A DNA stretch of 64,000 nt from NCBI GenBank assembly GCA_025061985.1, contig JANXAW010000024.1, positions 1 through 64,000 on the forward strand, read 5' to 3'. The stretch is from Fimbriimonadales bacterium (GTDB lineage Bacteria; Armatimonadota; Fimbriimonadia; Fimbriimonadales; GBS-DC). Made by a program: the position numbers and the translations under genes. The notes beneath the pieces are model-generated. The model did no database searches. It worked only from the letters and a program-made list of their open reading frames with translations, and had not been told where the DNA came from. Positions within the stretch are counted from its first letter, which is position 1; each line of letters starts with the position of its first letter. This document shows, one piece after another, positions 7,471 through 16,079 of the stretch.

Positions 7471-8202
7471 ATGAAGCGCTACTTTGGTCTTTTGGCGCTG
7501 GCAAGTGCGCTGCTGAGTGCGGCGAGCGCCCAAACGCGGATTTACGACACTATCTACGCTGCTGGCGGTCCCCCAACACCTGACCTCCCAGGACTAACTT
7601 TTACGGGTGCGACGCCGCGGTACAATATGGGCGATGGGATTGGCGTATCTCTGAGCAGCCCCGCGCAGTTAGTGCGTTTCGACTTTGTGTTGGTTATTGC
7701 TACAGCCGTGACAAACGCCTCCGTGGATATCGAGGTGGATTTCTTCAATAGCTGGACAACGACGGGTAGTCTCACTGACCCAGCGTTCAGCGACCCTGCG
7801 GGTACGCTACGAGGGCGTGTGACTGGGATTACCACTACTGGTCCGGCAGGGTTCATCCTTACTCTTGTCCCTGATGAACCTGGCGAGAGTGTTATTTTGA
7901 ACACCAATCCGAACAAGGGCGTGTTGATCAAGCTGCGGCTGAATGGTGTCCCTAGCAACGATGCCACGGTAGGCATTGTCAACCGCCTGCCGCTCCCGGG
8001 CACTGAGGGGCTGTTGCCAGATGCCTTCTACCGTGACGTGAACGGGGATGGGGTTATTCAGATTGGTGAGGCGCGCACCTTCGCTGCACCGCGCACTCAA
8101 GACAACCTTGCGATGACGCTGTTCATTCCCGAACCTGCATCGTTGATTGCGCTGAGTGCAGGTCTGGTGGGCTTAGTTGGGCTGCGCCGCCGCAAGAAGT
8201 AG
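7471..8202 (+). CDS. PEP-CTERM sorting-signal surface protein
   Basis: A 243-aa secreted protein. A signal peptide (about residues 1-20, ending SAASAQ) precedes a Thr/Gly/Asn-rich beta-type body. An EF-hand-like loop, DVNGDGVIQIGE, lies near residue 190. The C-terminus is a textbook PEP-CTERM signal: PEPASL, a hydrophobic helix and a basic RRRKK end. Such signals are processed by an exosortase (EpsH/XrtA type), and the proteins end up in the envelope or extracellular matrix. No exosortase gene is in the window. GGAGG lies 9 nt before the ATG. The body shows no family I can name. Confidence 0.88.
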   Translation: MKRYFGLLALASALLSAASAQTRIYDTIYAAGGPPTPDLPGLTFTGATPRYNMGDGIGVSLSSPAQLVRFDFVLVIATAVTNASVDIEVDFFNSWTTTGSLTDPAFSDPAGTLRGRVTGITTTGPAGFILTLVPDEPGESVILNTNPNKGVLIKLRLNGVPSNDATVGIVNRLPLPGTEGLLPDAFYRDVNGDGVIQIGEARTFAAPRTQDNLAMTLFIPEPASLIALSAGLVGLVGLRRRKK

Positions 8203-8252
8203 CCCTCTCCGCGATCACAGGTTGCGAAGGCAAACGAGTGCCTTCCTTTGGG

Positions 8253-8277
8253 GTTCCCCCTGTCTAGCAGGGGGAAC
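8253..8277 (+). terminator. Perfect 10-bp hairpin terminator
   Basis: GTTCCCCCTG (8253-8262), TCTAG loop, CAGGGGGAAC (8268-8277), followed by TTTCAGGTTTT. It lies 50 nt after the PEP-CTERM gene and before the next promoter. It shares the CCCC...TAG...GGGG form with the hairpins at 7239 and 9542. Confidence 0.7.
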
Positions 8278-8390
8278 TTTCAGGTTTTGAGAACCCCTTT
8301 AGGGTTTCCCTGTGGAAGGGGGAACTGGGGGCTTTTAGTGAGAAGCCAGGGTAGGTCTCACTTCGTTCTCAGAATACGATTTCTGAAAGT

Positions 8391-8400
8391 GGGGTATAAT
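8391..8400 (+). promoter_or_regulatory. Promoter -10 for the dockerin-repeat gene
   Basis: GGGGTATAAT at 8391-8400 with TATAAT at 8395-8400; the start would be near 8407, leaving about a 26-nt leader that holds GGGAAAGGAGG (8415-8425). Confidence 0.6.
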
Positions 8401-8432
8401 AGGGTGAACCCCTTGGGAAAGGAGGCGTGTGT

Positions 8433-9458
8433 ATGCGACGACCAACGATGGTGTTTGGTGTGTTTGTGGCGACGGCGGCGCTGCTGTGGGCGCAGCCTGC
8501 TGATGGGCGCAACATCCCCAGCAAGTATCCCGCTCCCCTCGCTTCGCAGACCAACTACACTGGCTTTGGGGACCACGTGCAAGGTGTAGACTACGGCTCG
8601 GAGCTGAACCAACTTTTTGTGCGTCGCCAAGGCAACATGCTCTACATCGGCGTCACGGGCAACTTAGAAGGCAACGGCAACGCAATCCACTTTTACTTCG
8701 ACACGGGGCGTAGTCAGAGCAACACCTTCAACCTCACTACGGGGTGTATCAACTGCTCTGTGCAGGGGATGAGTGGGGTAGTGTTTGACCTCAATCCCGA
8801 TTATGCGCTGTGCGTAAACCGCTATGATGACCGTCAAGGCAACGATAACATTTACCTTGATTGGCACGACCTTGTGGGCAACCAATCTACCTACTTAGGC
8901 TTTGTGCGGGTTGGTTCGGGTCAGGGCATTGTTGACCAGGGCGTGTTGGCGGGCTTCGACAACTCTAATGTGCAAGGCGTTACAGACAACCCGAACAACG
9001 TTGGTGACCCTGCCACTGCTGTGAATGGGTTAGAGGTGGCAATTCCGCTGAGCCTGTTGGGCAATCCCACGGGTTCCATCCGCTTGTTTGTGATTTTGAC
9101 GGGTGGTGCAGACTTGGGCGACCCGTGCCGAGGCACTTATCTGTCGAACCAGTCGCTGCCCGCAATGAATGTCGGCACGCCCAATGTGCAGTATCCGAAC
9201 CCTGCGTGGGCGCGTTGTCCCAGCCCGCCCTTTGATTTCTTCCCCTTCAACTTCACGCAGCTTGCGGGCGATCACTTTGTGGTGATTCGGCTTGGTCCGC
9301 AGGGGGATGTAAATGGCGATGGTTGTGTGAACAACGCTGACCTGCTGATTGTGTTGTTCAACTTTGGTGGCTCGGGTCAGGGCGATGTGAACAATGACGG
9401 GGTGGTGAACAACGCAGACTTGTTAGTGGTGCTGTTCAACTTTGGTCAAGGCTGCTAA
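8433..9458 (+). CDS. Secreted protein with C-terminal dockerin-like calcium repeat pair
   Basis: A 341-aa exported protein. The N-terminal signal ends near LLWAQPADG. The central region (about residues 45-290) is a beta-rich domain of the type that describes a surface-layer or DOMON-like fold (ELNQLFVRRQGNMLYIGVTGNLE, then DHFVVIRL); the family is not certain. The last about 50 residues are two near-identical repeats, DVNGDGCVNNADLL and DVNNDGVVNNADLL, each followed by VLFNFG. This is the dockerin type I pattern with Asp/Asn calcium ligands. No cellulosomal cohesin is visible, so a generic Ca-stabilised anchoring tail is as likely as a true dockerin. The ATG at 8433 is chosen over GTG at 8427 on the 7-nt spacing to GGAGG. 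Confidence 0.75.
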   Translation: MRRPTMVFGVFVATAALLWAQPADGRNIPSKYPAPLASQTNYTGFGDHVQGVDYGSELNQLFVRRQGNMLYIGVTGNLEGNGNAIHFYFDTGRSQSNTFNLTTGCINCSVQGMSGVVFDLNPDYALCVNRYDDRQGNDNIYLDWHDLVGNQSTYLGFVRVGSGQGIVDQGVLAGFDNSNVQGVTDNPNNVGDPATAVNGLEVAIPLSLLGNPTGSIRLFVILTGGADLGDPCRGTYLSNQSLPAMNVGTPNVQYPNPAWARCPSPPFDFFPFNFTQLAGDHFVVIRLGPQGDVNGDGCVNNADLLIVLFNFGGSGQGDVNNDGVVNNADLLVVLFNFGQGC

Positions 9459-9541
9459 GCCATCACCTTTGCGCTCTTCTCTTGCTTAGGCGGGAGGGGA
9501 GATTTCGAAAGCTTACTGGCGCTGACAGCCCTCACCCCCAT

Positions 9542-9567
9542 AGCCCCTCCTCCTTAGAGGAGGGGCT
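9542..9567 (+). terminator. Bidirectional hairpin between convergent genes
   Basis: AGCCCCTCCTC (9542-9552), CTTA loop, GAGGAGGGGCT (9557-9567), an 11-bp perfect stem between the plus-strand dockerin gene and the minus-strand glycosidase. The flank CCCTCACCCCCATAG resembles a dispersed repeat of this form common in many bacteria. Confidence 0.7.
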
Positions 9568-9577
9568 GCTTTCTGGC

Positions 9578-11314
9578 TCATAGCACGCCCAGCCAGCGTA
9601 CCTGCGCCTCTTTGAGGACGCGCTTGCCATCGGGCAAGGTGTGCAAGATGCCTTGCACGGCGACGCGGTCGTCGGCAAGCAGGGGTAAGGCTGGTGAGGG
9701 CACGAGAACTTCCACTTGGGCGTCGCTTAGCGTATCGCGCACAAGCAAGGGTTGCTCAGGGCTGAGCCAGTCTTGAACAACAATCTTGCCCAGCACAGTC
9801 ACGGGGGTGCCGTCGGGCAAGTTGGCAAGGCTCTGGAGACGACGCACTATCTGCGCCGGACTTTCACCTAGCAGAATCGGTAGGTTTACGCCGATGCCTG
9901 CTGCTACATACACAGTGCTTATCGCTTGCGCAGGCAATCCTTCTGCTCGGATGAGGAGCGAGTACGTGCCTGCAGGCAGGTGCACGGCTGCGAAAAAGCC
10001 ATTGCCGTCAGTGGTGAGCGTGCGCACCAACGTGCCTGCCTGATACACTTCTACTGTTGCTCCATCTACAGGGGTCAGCCCGTTGGCGCGAAGTACTGTG
10101 CCCATCAGGTGCCCTGTGGTGGGGGCGACTTTCCACGGTAGGGGAGGCGTGGGCACCCATTCGCCGAAGTAGTTGCCCAGGGCGGTGTAGAATGCCTCCT
10201 CATAGCGGTTAGAGCCGCCTTCCACGCCTGAGCCAGAGGTTGCAGCATAGGAGAAAAAGTTCACTCCCTGCACGCGATTGCCCGCAGGGGAGGGCTGACG
10301 AGCATAGTCAATCTGGCGTAGGGTGTTCTCGATGCTGTTGAGGTAGTTGCCGATGCCCACTACGCCCATGCGCCCGTGCTGGTGGTCTTTTAGGAAGTCT
10401 GTCCAGCGACGGAAAAAGCCTGCGCGCCGCGGGTCTGCCTCGTTGTAGTACACCATCGGGATGGCGATATCCAGAATGCCCTCTTTGAGCCAGCTTTGCC
10501 AGTCTTGGAACACGGCGCGGTAGGCGGAGCGGTTCACCCAATCGGCGGCGTTTTGCGGTCCGTCGCCCCAAGTAATCAAGGCGGCGCTAACCTTTAGGTG
10601 GGGCTTGAGGGCGGTTGCCTGGGCGTAGATTTTACGCACAACTGCCGACACTTGATCCCGACGCCACTGCTGCCAGAGGGGGTCGGTCGGTTCAGGCTTG
10701 CCTGTGCGCCCATAACGGCGGTTGAACCGCTCTACACTCACGGGGTTATAGCCCCACCGCTCGCCCGTGTAGCGGATGTAGTCGAAGTGCAGCCCGTCGA
10801 TGTCGTAGCGGCGCACAATGTCCAGTGCGACTTTGGTGAACCACTCGTGGTAGAGCGGGTGTCCCCAATCGCCGCCGTAGCCCACTTCAGTGATTCGCTT
10901 GCCGTCGTAGTCTTCGGTTTGGATTTCGGGGTAGCGGTTGAGGATGTGCTTGGGGTCAGGAGGCCAGCTGGTGCCGGGCCAAAGCGGGTGGCAGTTGAGC
11001 CACACATGCACTTCGATGCGCGGCGTGCCGTTGTGCGCCTTTTCAATCAGGTATGCCAGTGCGTCGAAGCCGGGTTGCTGCTGAGGAGCAATCGGTTCTA
11101 GCTTGGAGTTGTAATGGGCGTCGCCGCGCTTGCGCACTTGCACGATGACGGCATTTAGCTTGGCAGCGCGCACGCGCTGCAGCAGCAGGTCGATTTGCTC
11201 AGGGGTGTGGATGCCTTCGTTGAAGCCGTCTACCCAAATGCCGCGAAACTCTGGTTGGGTGTGTGCGTTCGCCATCATCGCCATCCCTGCGAGAAGCGTC
11301 CACAAGGGTCGCAT
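9578..11314 (-). CDS. Secreted glycoside hydrolase-like protein (GHL10/DUF187, YddW type)
   Basis: A 578-aa exported protein. A signal peptide (about residues 1-19) is followed by a GHL10 TIM-barrel (about 22-345) with FRGIWVDGFNEGI, NAVIVQVRKRGDAHY, EVHVWLN, YDIDGLHFDYIRY and DIAIPMVYYNE. The Asp residues after the HFDYIRY strand are likely active-site residues. A carboxypeptidase-regulatory-like beta domain follows (about 388-460: GTVLRANGLTPVDGATVEVY, LPAGTYSLLI). The last 110 residues look like an OB-fold (VTVLGKIVVQDW, DDRVAVQGILHTL). The substrate is unproven for the family; peptidoglycan or polysaccharide is likely. The ATG is only 9 nt from the TACAAT box, so the mRNA is nearly leaderless. 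Confidence 0.9.
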   Translation of the reverse strand: MRPLWTLLAGMAMMANAHTQPEFRGIWVDGFNEGIHTPEQIDLLLQRVRAAKLNAVIVQVRKRGDAHYNSKLEPIAPQQQPGFDALAYLIEKAHNGTPRIEVHVWLNCHPLWPGTSWPPDPKHILNRYPEIQTEDYDGKRITEVGYGGDWGHPLYHEWFTKVALDIVRRYDIDGLHFDYIRYTGERWGYNPVSVERFNRRYGRTGKPEPTDPLWQQWRRDQVSAVVRKIYAQATALKPHLKVSAALITWGDGPQNAADWVNRSAYRAVFQDWQSWLKEGILDIAIPMVYYNEADPRRAGFFRRWTDFLKDHQHGRMGVVGIGNYLNSIENTLRQIDYARQPSPAGNRVQGVNFFSYAATSGSGVEGGSNRYEEAFYTALGNYFGEWVPTPPLPWKVAPTTGHLMGTVLRANGLTPVDGATVEVYQAGTLVRTLTTDGNGFFAAVHLPAGTYSLLIRAEGLPAQAISTVYVAAGIGVNLPILLGESPAQIVRRLQSLANLPDGTPVTVLGKIVVQDWLSPEQPLLVRDTLSDAQVEVLVPSPALPLLADDRVAVQGILHTLPDGKRVLKEAQVRWLGVL

Positions 11315-11323
11315 CGGAAGGGT

Positions 11324-11331
11324 ATTGTACC
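11324..11331 (-). promoter_or_regulatory. GGTACAAT promoter for the GHL10 gene (near-leaderless)
   Basis: The minus strand reads GATAGGTACAATACCCTTCCG then ATG; TACAAT is at 11329-11324 and the expected transcription start is about 3 nt before the start codon at 11314. Confidence 0.55.
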
Positions 11332-11362
11332 TATCAGTCGCTGTATTTGCGGGGCGGCAGAC

Positions 11363-13819
11363 TCAGTTCACAGTTTGCAAGGTAGCGACGCTGCCGTTAG
11401 GAAGGGGAATGTGCGTAGCGTTTCGATCCAAGTAGCGGGCGAGTGCGCCACGCAAGCCCTTGCACCAGGGGTTATGCGGTTCGTCGGTTAGCGCCACGAT
11501 GAGGTAATCGCGCGCACGGGTGAGTGCCACATACAGCGTGCGCAGTGACTCGGCGGTCTCATTGCGCTCTGCTTGTTCGGCGAGGTAGCGCAACGGTAGT
11601 GAGTGGTATGGCGTTGGGTGGTCGGGGCGCACGACTTGAAGTGCAATGACGCCGATATCGGCATCTACATACAGTTTGACTCCGCCCCTGTTCGGGCGGA
11701 AGCCTGTGTCTACAACAAACACGACAGGGAACTCTAGCCCTTTGGCGCTGTGTACGGTGTAGAACCGCACGACGTCGGCAGTTTCTTCGTAGGTGGGAGC
11801 GTTGCCTTCGCGATGCTCAAGGCGAGTGGTTAGCTCTAACTGCTGGGCGAACTCGTAGGGGGTAGTGGTGGGCTGGTCTAATGCCATTTGGAGCAGTTTG
11901 CGCACATTCGCGACGGCTTGCCTGCCTGCTTCGCCATGCGACAGCAATTTCGCTTCGTATTGGCTGGCTTCCAATGCGCGTGCCAAGATTGCGCCGACAC
12001 TCCAGATACCCACGCGCTGGGTAAGCGGTTCGAACCATTCGCGGAACTCGCGCAGCCGCTGGGCGTCGGAGGGGTCTAAGTCGCTTTCGTCCTCAAGGCA
12101 TAGGCGAATGGGTAGCTCGGTTTGCTCGGCGCGTAGGGCGAGGGTCATGAGAGCGTCCATGCTTAGCCCCACAAAAGGCGAGCGCAGCACGCACAGCAGG
12201 GCGAGGTCGTCTTCGGCATCGCTGAGGGCGCGAAGCAAGTTAATCAAGTCGCGCACTTCGTACTGAGTCCAGTAGCCGCGCCCGCCGCCCACCACGTAGT
12301 ACGGCACGCCAACCTCGTGGAAGGCGCGCTCAAAGTGATCCACGCGCGAGAACTGGTGGAAGAGCAGGGCAAAGTCGCCGTAGCGCGCGGGGCGCTCCGC
12401 CCCTGTCTCAGGGTCATGCACGATAAGGGATTGGTTGACAACCCAGTGGTGGATTTGGCTGGCGACGAGCTGTGCTTCGTAGGTGGTGTCGCGCCGTCGG
12501 AGGCGCCATACTTGCACGCGCGCTTCGCCATACGAGGGCGCATTTGGGCGCGTTGGTTGCAGCACCAGGTAGCGTTCGCCCCATAGGTGCTCAAACACCA
12601 GCTGCACAAACGCCAGAATGTCAGGGTGCGAGCGGAAGTTTGCTTGCAGGCGCACCACTTGTCCCCCGTTTCGGTGCGCATGCTCTTGCCAGTTTTCGAA
12701 CACGCGTGGGTCGGCGTAGCGGAAGCCATAGATCGACTGCTGGGCATCGCCCACCACCATGAGGTTGCCCCCTGCCGAGAGGATGTCGATAATCTGCGCT
12801 TGCAAGGCGTCAATGTCTTGGGTCTCGTCCACGAGGGTGTATTGGAACAGTCGCTGGTAGCGGTGGCGTACCGTGGCGGATTGGCGCAACATCTGCAGGG
12901 CGCGGATTTGCATGTCGTCGAAATCCAGCACGCTTTGCGTTTGCTTGAGTTCCTCGTAAGCCTCTAAGTACTCAATCGTCAGCTGCAGTAGGGCGAGGGC
13001 TATGTCGCGGGCGCGTTGCTCCAGCTCGATGTCAATACCGCTGGCGAGGCTACATAGGTGTGCGTAAGCAGCGCGATCGCTTTGTGCCAGCTGCTCAAGG
13101 TACGCTCGCAAGTTTTGGAGCGTGAGGGTGCTTGGATCGCTTTGGGTAACAGGGGCTGTTTGCGCAGCAGGGGATGCGATTGCCACCGCGGCTTGGCGTA
13201 GGTAGTGTGCGATGAGTGTTTCTGCGCTGGGGTAGTGCTGTGCCCAGCGGCGTAGGTCGCTCGCTGTTAGCCCGCGGTGGCGTGTGGAGTCGGCAACTTT
13301 TTTGACGATCTCGTAGAGTGCATGCAGGGGGTCGCCACGCGCGCTTTCCAGGTTCAGGTAGTCGCTGATGAGGTCAATCAGGGGGTCAGTTTCGAAGTCG
13401 CGGGGTTGTTTGAGCAGGCGGGCGAGGGCGCGGTGGAACGCCTCGCGCTTGAGGTGGTTGGCTGCAGGGCTGGGGAGTACGGCTGGCTCAGGGTCTATGC
13501 CTGCTTCGAAGGGGTTTTCTTGGAGCAGGCGTCGGCAGAGGGCATGCACGGTGTGGATGTACGCGCTTTCGATGCGGGTACGCGCTTCGCGCAAGCCGCG
13601 CTGCTCCAGCTTGCGGATGATGCGTGTTTTCATCTCGGCGGTAGCGGTGCGGGTAAAGGTGATGGTCAAAATCTGTTCTGGCTCCACGCCGCGCTCGGCA
13701 ACCAGATACACGAACCGCTCGGTTAGCACGCCTGTTTTGCCAGAGCCTGCTCCCGCTACTACCGCCAGTAATCCGTCGCCATGCTCAATCGCGGCGCGTT
13801 GCTCAGGTGTCCAGCGCAT
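11363..13819 (-). CDS. UvrD/AddA-like superfamily 1 DNA helicase
   Basis: An 818-aa SF1A helicase with all core motifs. These are Walker A GAGSGKT near residue 23, motif Ia TFTRTATAEMKTRI, Walker B variant DETQD, motif III GDAQQSIYGFR, motif IV QANFRSHPDI, motif V TVHSAKGLEFPVVFV and motif VI LYVALTRARDYLIV. SAKGLEFP in motif V and the length recall AddA/RecB-type helicases, but the C-terminal nuclease domain is absent. It probably unwinds DNA in repair or recombination. The ATG at 13819 overlaps the mutL stop codon as TAATG, implying translational coupling. An in-frame upstream extension to 13999 would lie entirely inside mutL and has a low-complexity Arg/Pro character, so it is rejected. 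It is well placed to be the unwinding partner of MutL in mismatch repair. Confidence 0.9.
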   Translation of the reverse strand: MRWTPEQRAAIEHGDGLLAVVAGAGSGKTGVLTERFVYLVAERGVEPEQILTITFTRTATAEMKTRIIRKLEQRGLREARTRIESAYIHTVHALCRRLLQENPFEAGIDPEPAVLPSPAANHLKREAFHRALARLLKQPRDFETDPLIDLISDYLNLESARGDPLHALYEIVKKVADSTRHRGLTASDLRRWAQHYPSAETLIAHYLRQAAVAIASPAAQTAPVTQSDPSTLTLQNLRAYLEQLAQSDRAAYAHLCSLASGIDIELEQRARDIALALLQLTIEYLEAYEELKQTQSVLDFDDMQIRALQMLRQSATVRHRYQRLFQYTLVDETQDIDALQAQIIDILSAGGNLMVVGDAQQSIYGFRYADPRVFENWQEHAHRNGGQVVRLQANFRSHPDILAFVQLVFEHLWGERYLVLQPTRPNAPSYGEARVQVWRLRRRDTTYEAQLVASQIHHWVVNQSLIVHDPETGAERPARYGDFALLFHQFSRVDHFERAFHEVGVPYYVVGGGRGYWTQYEVRDLINLLRALSDAEDDLALLCVLRSPFVGLSMDALMTLALRAEQTELPIRLCLEDESDLDPSDAQRLREFREWFEPLTQRVGIWSVGAILARALEASQYEAKLLSHGEAGRQAVANVRKLLQMALDQPTTTPYEFAQQLELTTRLEHREGNAPTYEETADVVRFYTVHSAKGLEFPVVFVVDTGFRPNRGGVKLYVDADIGVIALQVVRPDHPTPYHSLPLRYLAEQAERNETAESLRTLYVALTRARDYLIVALTDEPHNPWCKGLRGALARYLDRNATHIPLPNGSVATLQTVN

Positions 13820-15789
13820 TAGCTGCGTTTGAATCGCCGTTCGATATCGCTCCAGCTTAGTGTGATGGCGATCGGTCGCCCGTGTGGGCATAGGTATGGG
13901 TTTTCCGTGCGGGCGAGGTCTTCGATCAGTTTTTGCATTTCGGGCAGGCTGAGGGGGTCTCCTGCTTTCACGGCGAGTTTGCAGGCGGTTGTTGCCCACA
14001 GCTGTTCGCGGGCAGTGGACAAGCGTCGGCTCACGGCAAGCTCTGCCAGCTCATCTACGATGTCGCGCACGACTTGCACGGGGTCGCCCCGCAGCATAGC
14101 GGGCACGGCGCGCACTAAGAACGCATCTTGCCCGAATGGCTCTAGCTCAAAACCGATGGCTTGTAGCTCAGGCAGTCGCTCCTGCAGTAGTAAGGCGTCT
14201 CGGCGGCTCAGTTGCACGATTTCGGGCGTTAGCAGGTGCTGTTTGGGAACGGGCGAGGCGCCGCGCGTGCGTTGCAGCTGCTCATATAGCACGCGCTCGT
14301 GTGCCACATGCTGGTCAATCAGCACCAGTCCGTGGCGTGTGGCAGCCACGATGTAGGTGTTGCGTACTTGCCCCAAGATTTGCAGGTCGTCCAGCAGGTG
14401 GGCAAACGGTAGGTGAGCCGTGCGCAGTGGCTCTTCAGGGGCTACGCTTGCGAGTGGGTCGGTGCCTGGTTGGTGCGCTTCGGTAGTGGGAGGTATTGCC
14501 GCGAGAGAGGAGACGAGGGCAACCGTTTCATCGGGAGAGGTAGAAGGCGGTTCGCGCCTGCTTACAGCGGGCGACTCTGTGGGTGTATCAGCAGGTGGCG
14601 CGACACTCGGCGACGGCGGTGGTGGGGCTACGGTTTGGGAGGCGGGTGCGGTTGCTTGCGGGGGTAGCCCTGCCCGCTGAAGCAGGATTTGGTGGAGCGC
14701 CTCTACGCTGGGGGCAGGGCTGGGTGTGATGGTCGTAGGCTGGGAGCGGGGCGCGCTGGGGGGCAGTGCGCTGGGAATCATTCCGTGCTGCAGTAGGGCG
14801 GCGCGAACCGCGTTCACCACTGCCTCAAACACCGTCTGCTCGCGGGCAAAGCGCACTTCGATTTTGGCGGGATGCACATTCACATCCACCAAGCGCGGCT
14901 CCATTTCCACCAGTAGCACGCAGGCGGGATAGCGTTTTTCGGGGGTGAGGCTTTTGTATGCCTCATCCAGCGCGGCAGTGAGCGTTTTGTTGCGCACGGG
15001 GCGCAGGTTTACGTAGAAGTACTGGTGCTGGCGTGTGGGACGCGTTTGGTGTGGGGGCGAGACCAGCCCCCGCACGCGGATGCCGTCGCGTTCGTAGCCT
15101 ACTTCCACCATGCTTTGCACCATCTCGCGCCCCCAAATGGCGGCGACGGCTGTTAGCAAATCGCTGTTGCCAGGGGTGAAGAGCAGTTCCTGACGCTCGT
15201 GCACTAGGCGGAATGAGACATCGGGGTAGGCGAAGGCGTAGCGGGTGACGGTTTCCACGATGTGCCCTAACTCGGTGGGCACGGTTTTGAGGAACTTGAG
15301 GCGAGCGGGCACGTTGTAGAACAGATCGCGCACCGTGACGGTGGTGCCGATGGGCGCGCCGACCTCTTCTACCTGCTTGATTTCGCCCCCTTCTATGACC
15401 ACGCGCGTGCCGATATCTTCCTCAAAGGCGCGGGTGAGTAGCTCCATGCGGCTCACGCTGGCGATGCTGGGTAGTGCCTCGCCTCGGAAGCCCAGCGTGG
15501 TGATGCGGTGCAGGTCGGCGTCGGTGGCGATTTTGGAGGTAGCGTGGCGCTGCAGGGCAAGCAGGGCGTCTTCGCGGCGCATGCCGATGCCGTCGTCGCG
15601 AACGCGGATGAGACGCCGCCCGCCCATAGCGACTTCGATTTCGATACGCGTGGCGCCTGCGTCTAAAGCGTTCTCAATTAGCTCCTTGAGGGCGGAAGCA
15701 GGGCGCTCCACCACCTCCCCCGCCGCAATGCGATTGACTAACTGTTCATCCAGAACGCGGATGGGGCGGCGCTCAGGGCGTGTACGCAT
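13819..15789 (-). CDS. mutL: DNA mismatch repair protein MutL
   Basis: A 656-aa protein. The N-terminal GHKL ATPase (about residues 1-330) carries VNRIAAGEVVERPASALKEL, ENALDAGAT, DDGIGM and TLGFRGEAL. A Pro/Ser/Thr-rich linker (about 340-460) leads to the C-terminal dimerisation/endonuclease domain. That domain holds DQHVAHERVLYE near residue 490, ACKLAVKAGDPL, and a CPHGRPI element close to the end. Together these are the metal-binding motifs of nicking MutL proteins; the first motif has Val where the consensus has Ala. The start is the ATG at 15789, 6 nt after a GGTACACT box; an earlier GTG/ATG would lie upstream of the transcription start. The first gene of a two-gene operon with the helicase. 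No mutS is in the window. Confidence 0.96.
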   Translation of the reverse strand: MRTRPERRPIRVLDEQLVNRIAAGEVVERPASALKELIENALDAGATRIEIEVAMGGRRLIRVRDDGIGMRREDALLALQRHATSKIATDADLHRITTLGFRGEALPSIASVSRMELLTRAFEEDIGTRVVIEGGEIKQVEEVGAPIGTTVTVRDLFYNVPARLKFLKTVPTELGHIVETVTRYAFAYPDVSFRLVHERQELLFTPGNSDLLTAVAAIWGREMVQSMVEVGYERDGIRVRGLVSPPHQTRPTRQHQYFYVNLRPVRNKTLTAALDEAYKSLTPEKRYPACVLLVEMEPRLVDVNVHPAKIEVRFAREQTVFEAVVNAVRAALLQHGMIPSALPPSAPRSQPTTITPSPAPSVEALHQILLQRAGLPPQATAPASQTVAPPPPSPSVAPPADTPTESPAVSRREPPSTSPDETVALVSSLAAIPPTTEAHQPGTDPLASVAPEEPLRTAHLPFAHLLDDLQILGQVRNTYIVAATRHGLVLIDQHVAHERVLYEQLQRTRGASPVPKQHLLTPEIVQLSRRDALLLQERLPELQAIGFELEPFGQDAFLVRAVPAMLRGDPVQVVRDIVDELAELAVSRRLSTAREQLWATTACKLAVKAGDPLSLPEMQKLIEDLARTENPYLCPHGRPIAITLSWSDIERRFKRS

Positions 15790-15793
15790 GTCT

Positions 15794-15840
15794 ACAGTGT
15801 ACCTGACTGCTCGGATGGGGCGAAGGGGCACAGGTATAAT
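15794..15840. promoter_or_regulatory. Divergent promoter pair, mutL and GMC operon
   Basis: On the minus strand CAGGTACACT (TACACT at 15801-15796) lies 6 nt before the mutL ATG, predicting a fully leaderless message. On the plus strand CAGGTATAAT (TATAAT at 15835-15840) serves the operon starting at 15866, where GGAGGG precedes the ATG. No convincing -35 is visible for either. Confidence 0.55.
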
Positions 15841-15865
15841 CTCCTTGCTGAATGGAGGGTAGGCT

Positions 15866-16078
15866 ATGGAAGGAGAAGCAAAACAGATGCTTCGTGCGGT
15901 GAAGCTCTTGATTGCGCTCCAAATCGCCGTGCTTGTTGTGGGCTTCGTGTTGCTCTATCGTACGCAGCTGGAGATTGTACAGCGGCTAAGCAATCTCCAA
16001 CAAGAGGTGAAGCACACGAATCAGCATCTGAGCGACCTCAAGGTCGGCTTGCAGGTGCTTGTTCCAACCACGCGGTAG
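15866..16078 (+). CDS. Small single-pass membrane protein
   Basis: A 70-aa protein. Residues 10-30 form one hydrophobic helix (VKLLIALQIAVLVVGFVLLY), followed by a predicted coiled-coil (about 33-62, LEIVQRLSNLQQEVKHTNQH). GGAGGG lies 8 nt before the ATG, the gene follows a good promoter, and its stop is 1 nt from the start of the GMC oxidoreductase. Real expression is therefore likely. The function is unknown; a membrane tether or partner for the downstream flavoprotein is only a guess. Confidence 0.7.
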   Translation: MEGEAKQMLRAVKLLIALQIAVLVVGFVLLYRTQLEIVQRLSNLQQEVKHTNQHLSDLKVGLQVLVPTTR

Positions 16079-16079
16079 G

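Noticed and set aside
9301-9458. True cellulosome dockerin
   Set aside because: The repeat pair has the calcium ligands, but no cohesin or cellulase cluster is seen; the tail is described as dockerin-like only.
13820-13999. 60-residue N-terminal extension of the helicase
   Set aside because: It lies within mutL and is Arg/Pro-rich; the ATG at 13819 gives a standard N-terminus just before the Walker A motif and overlaps the mutL stop.
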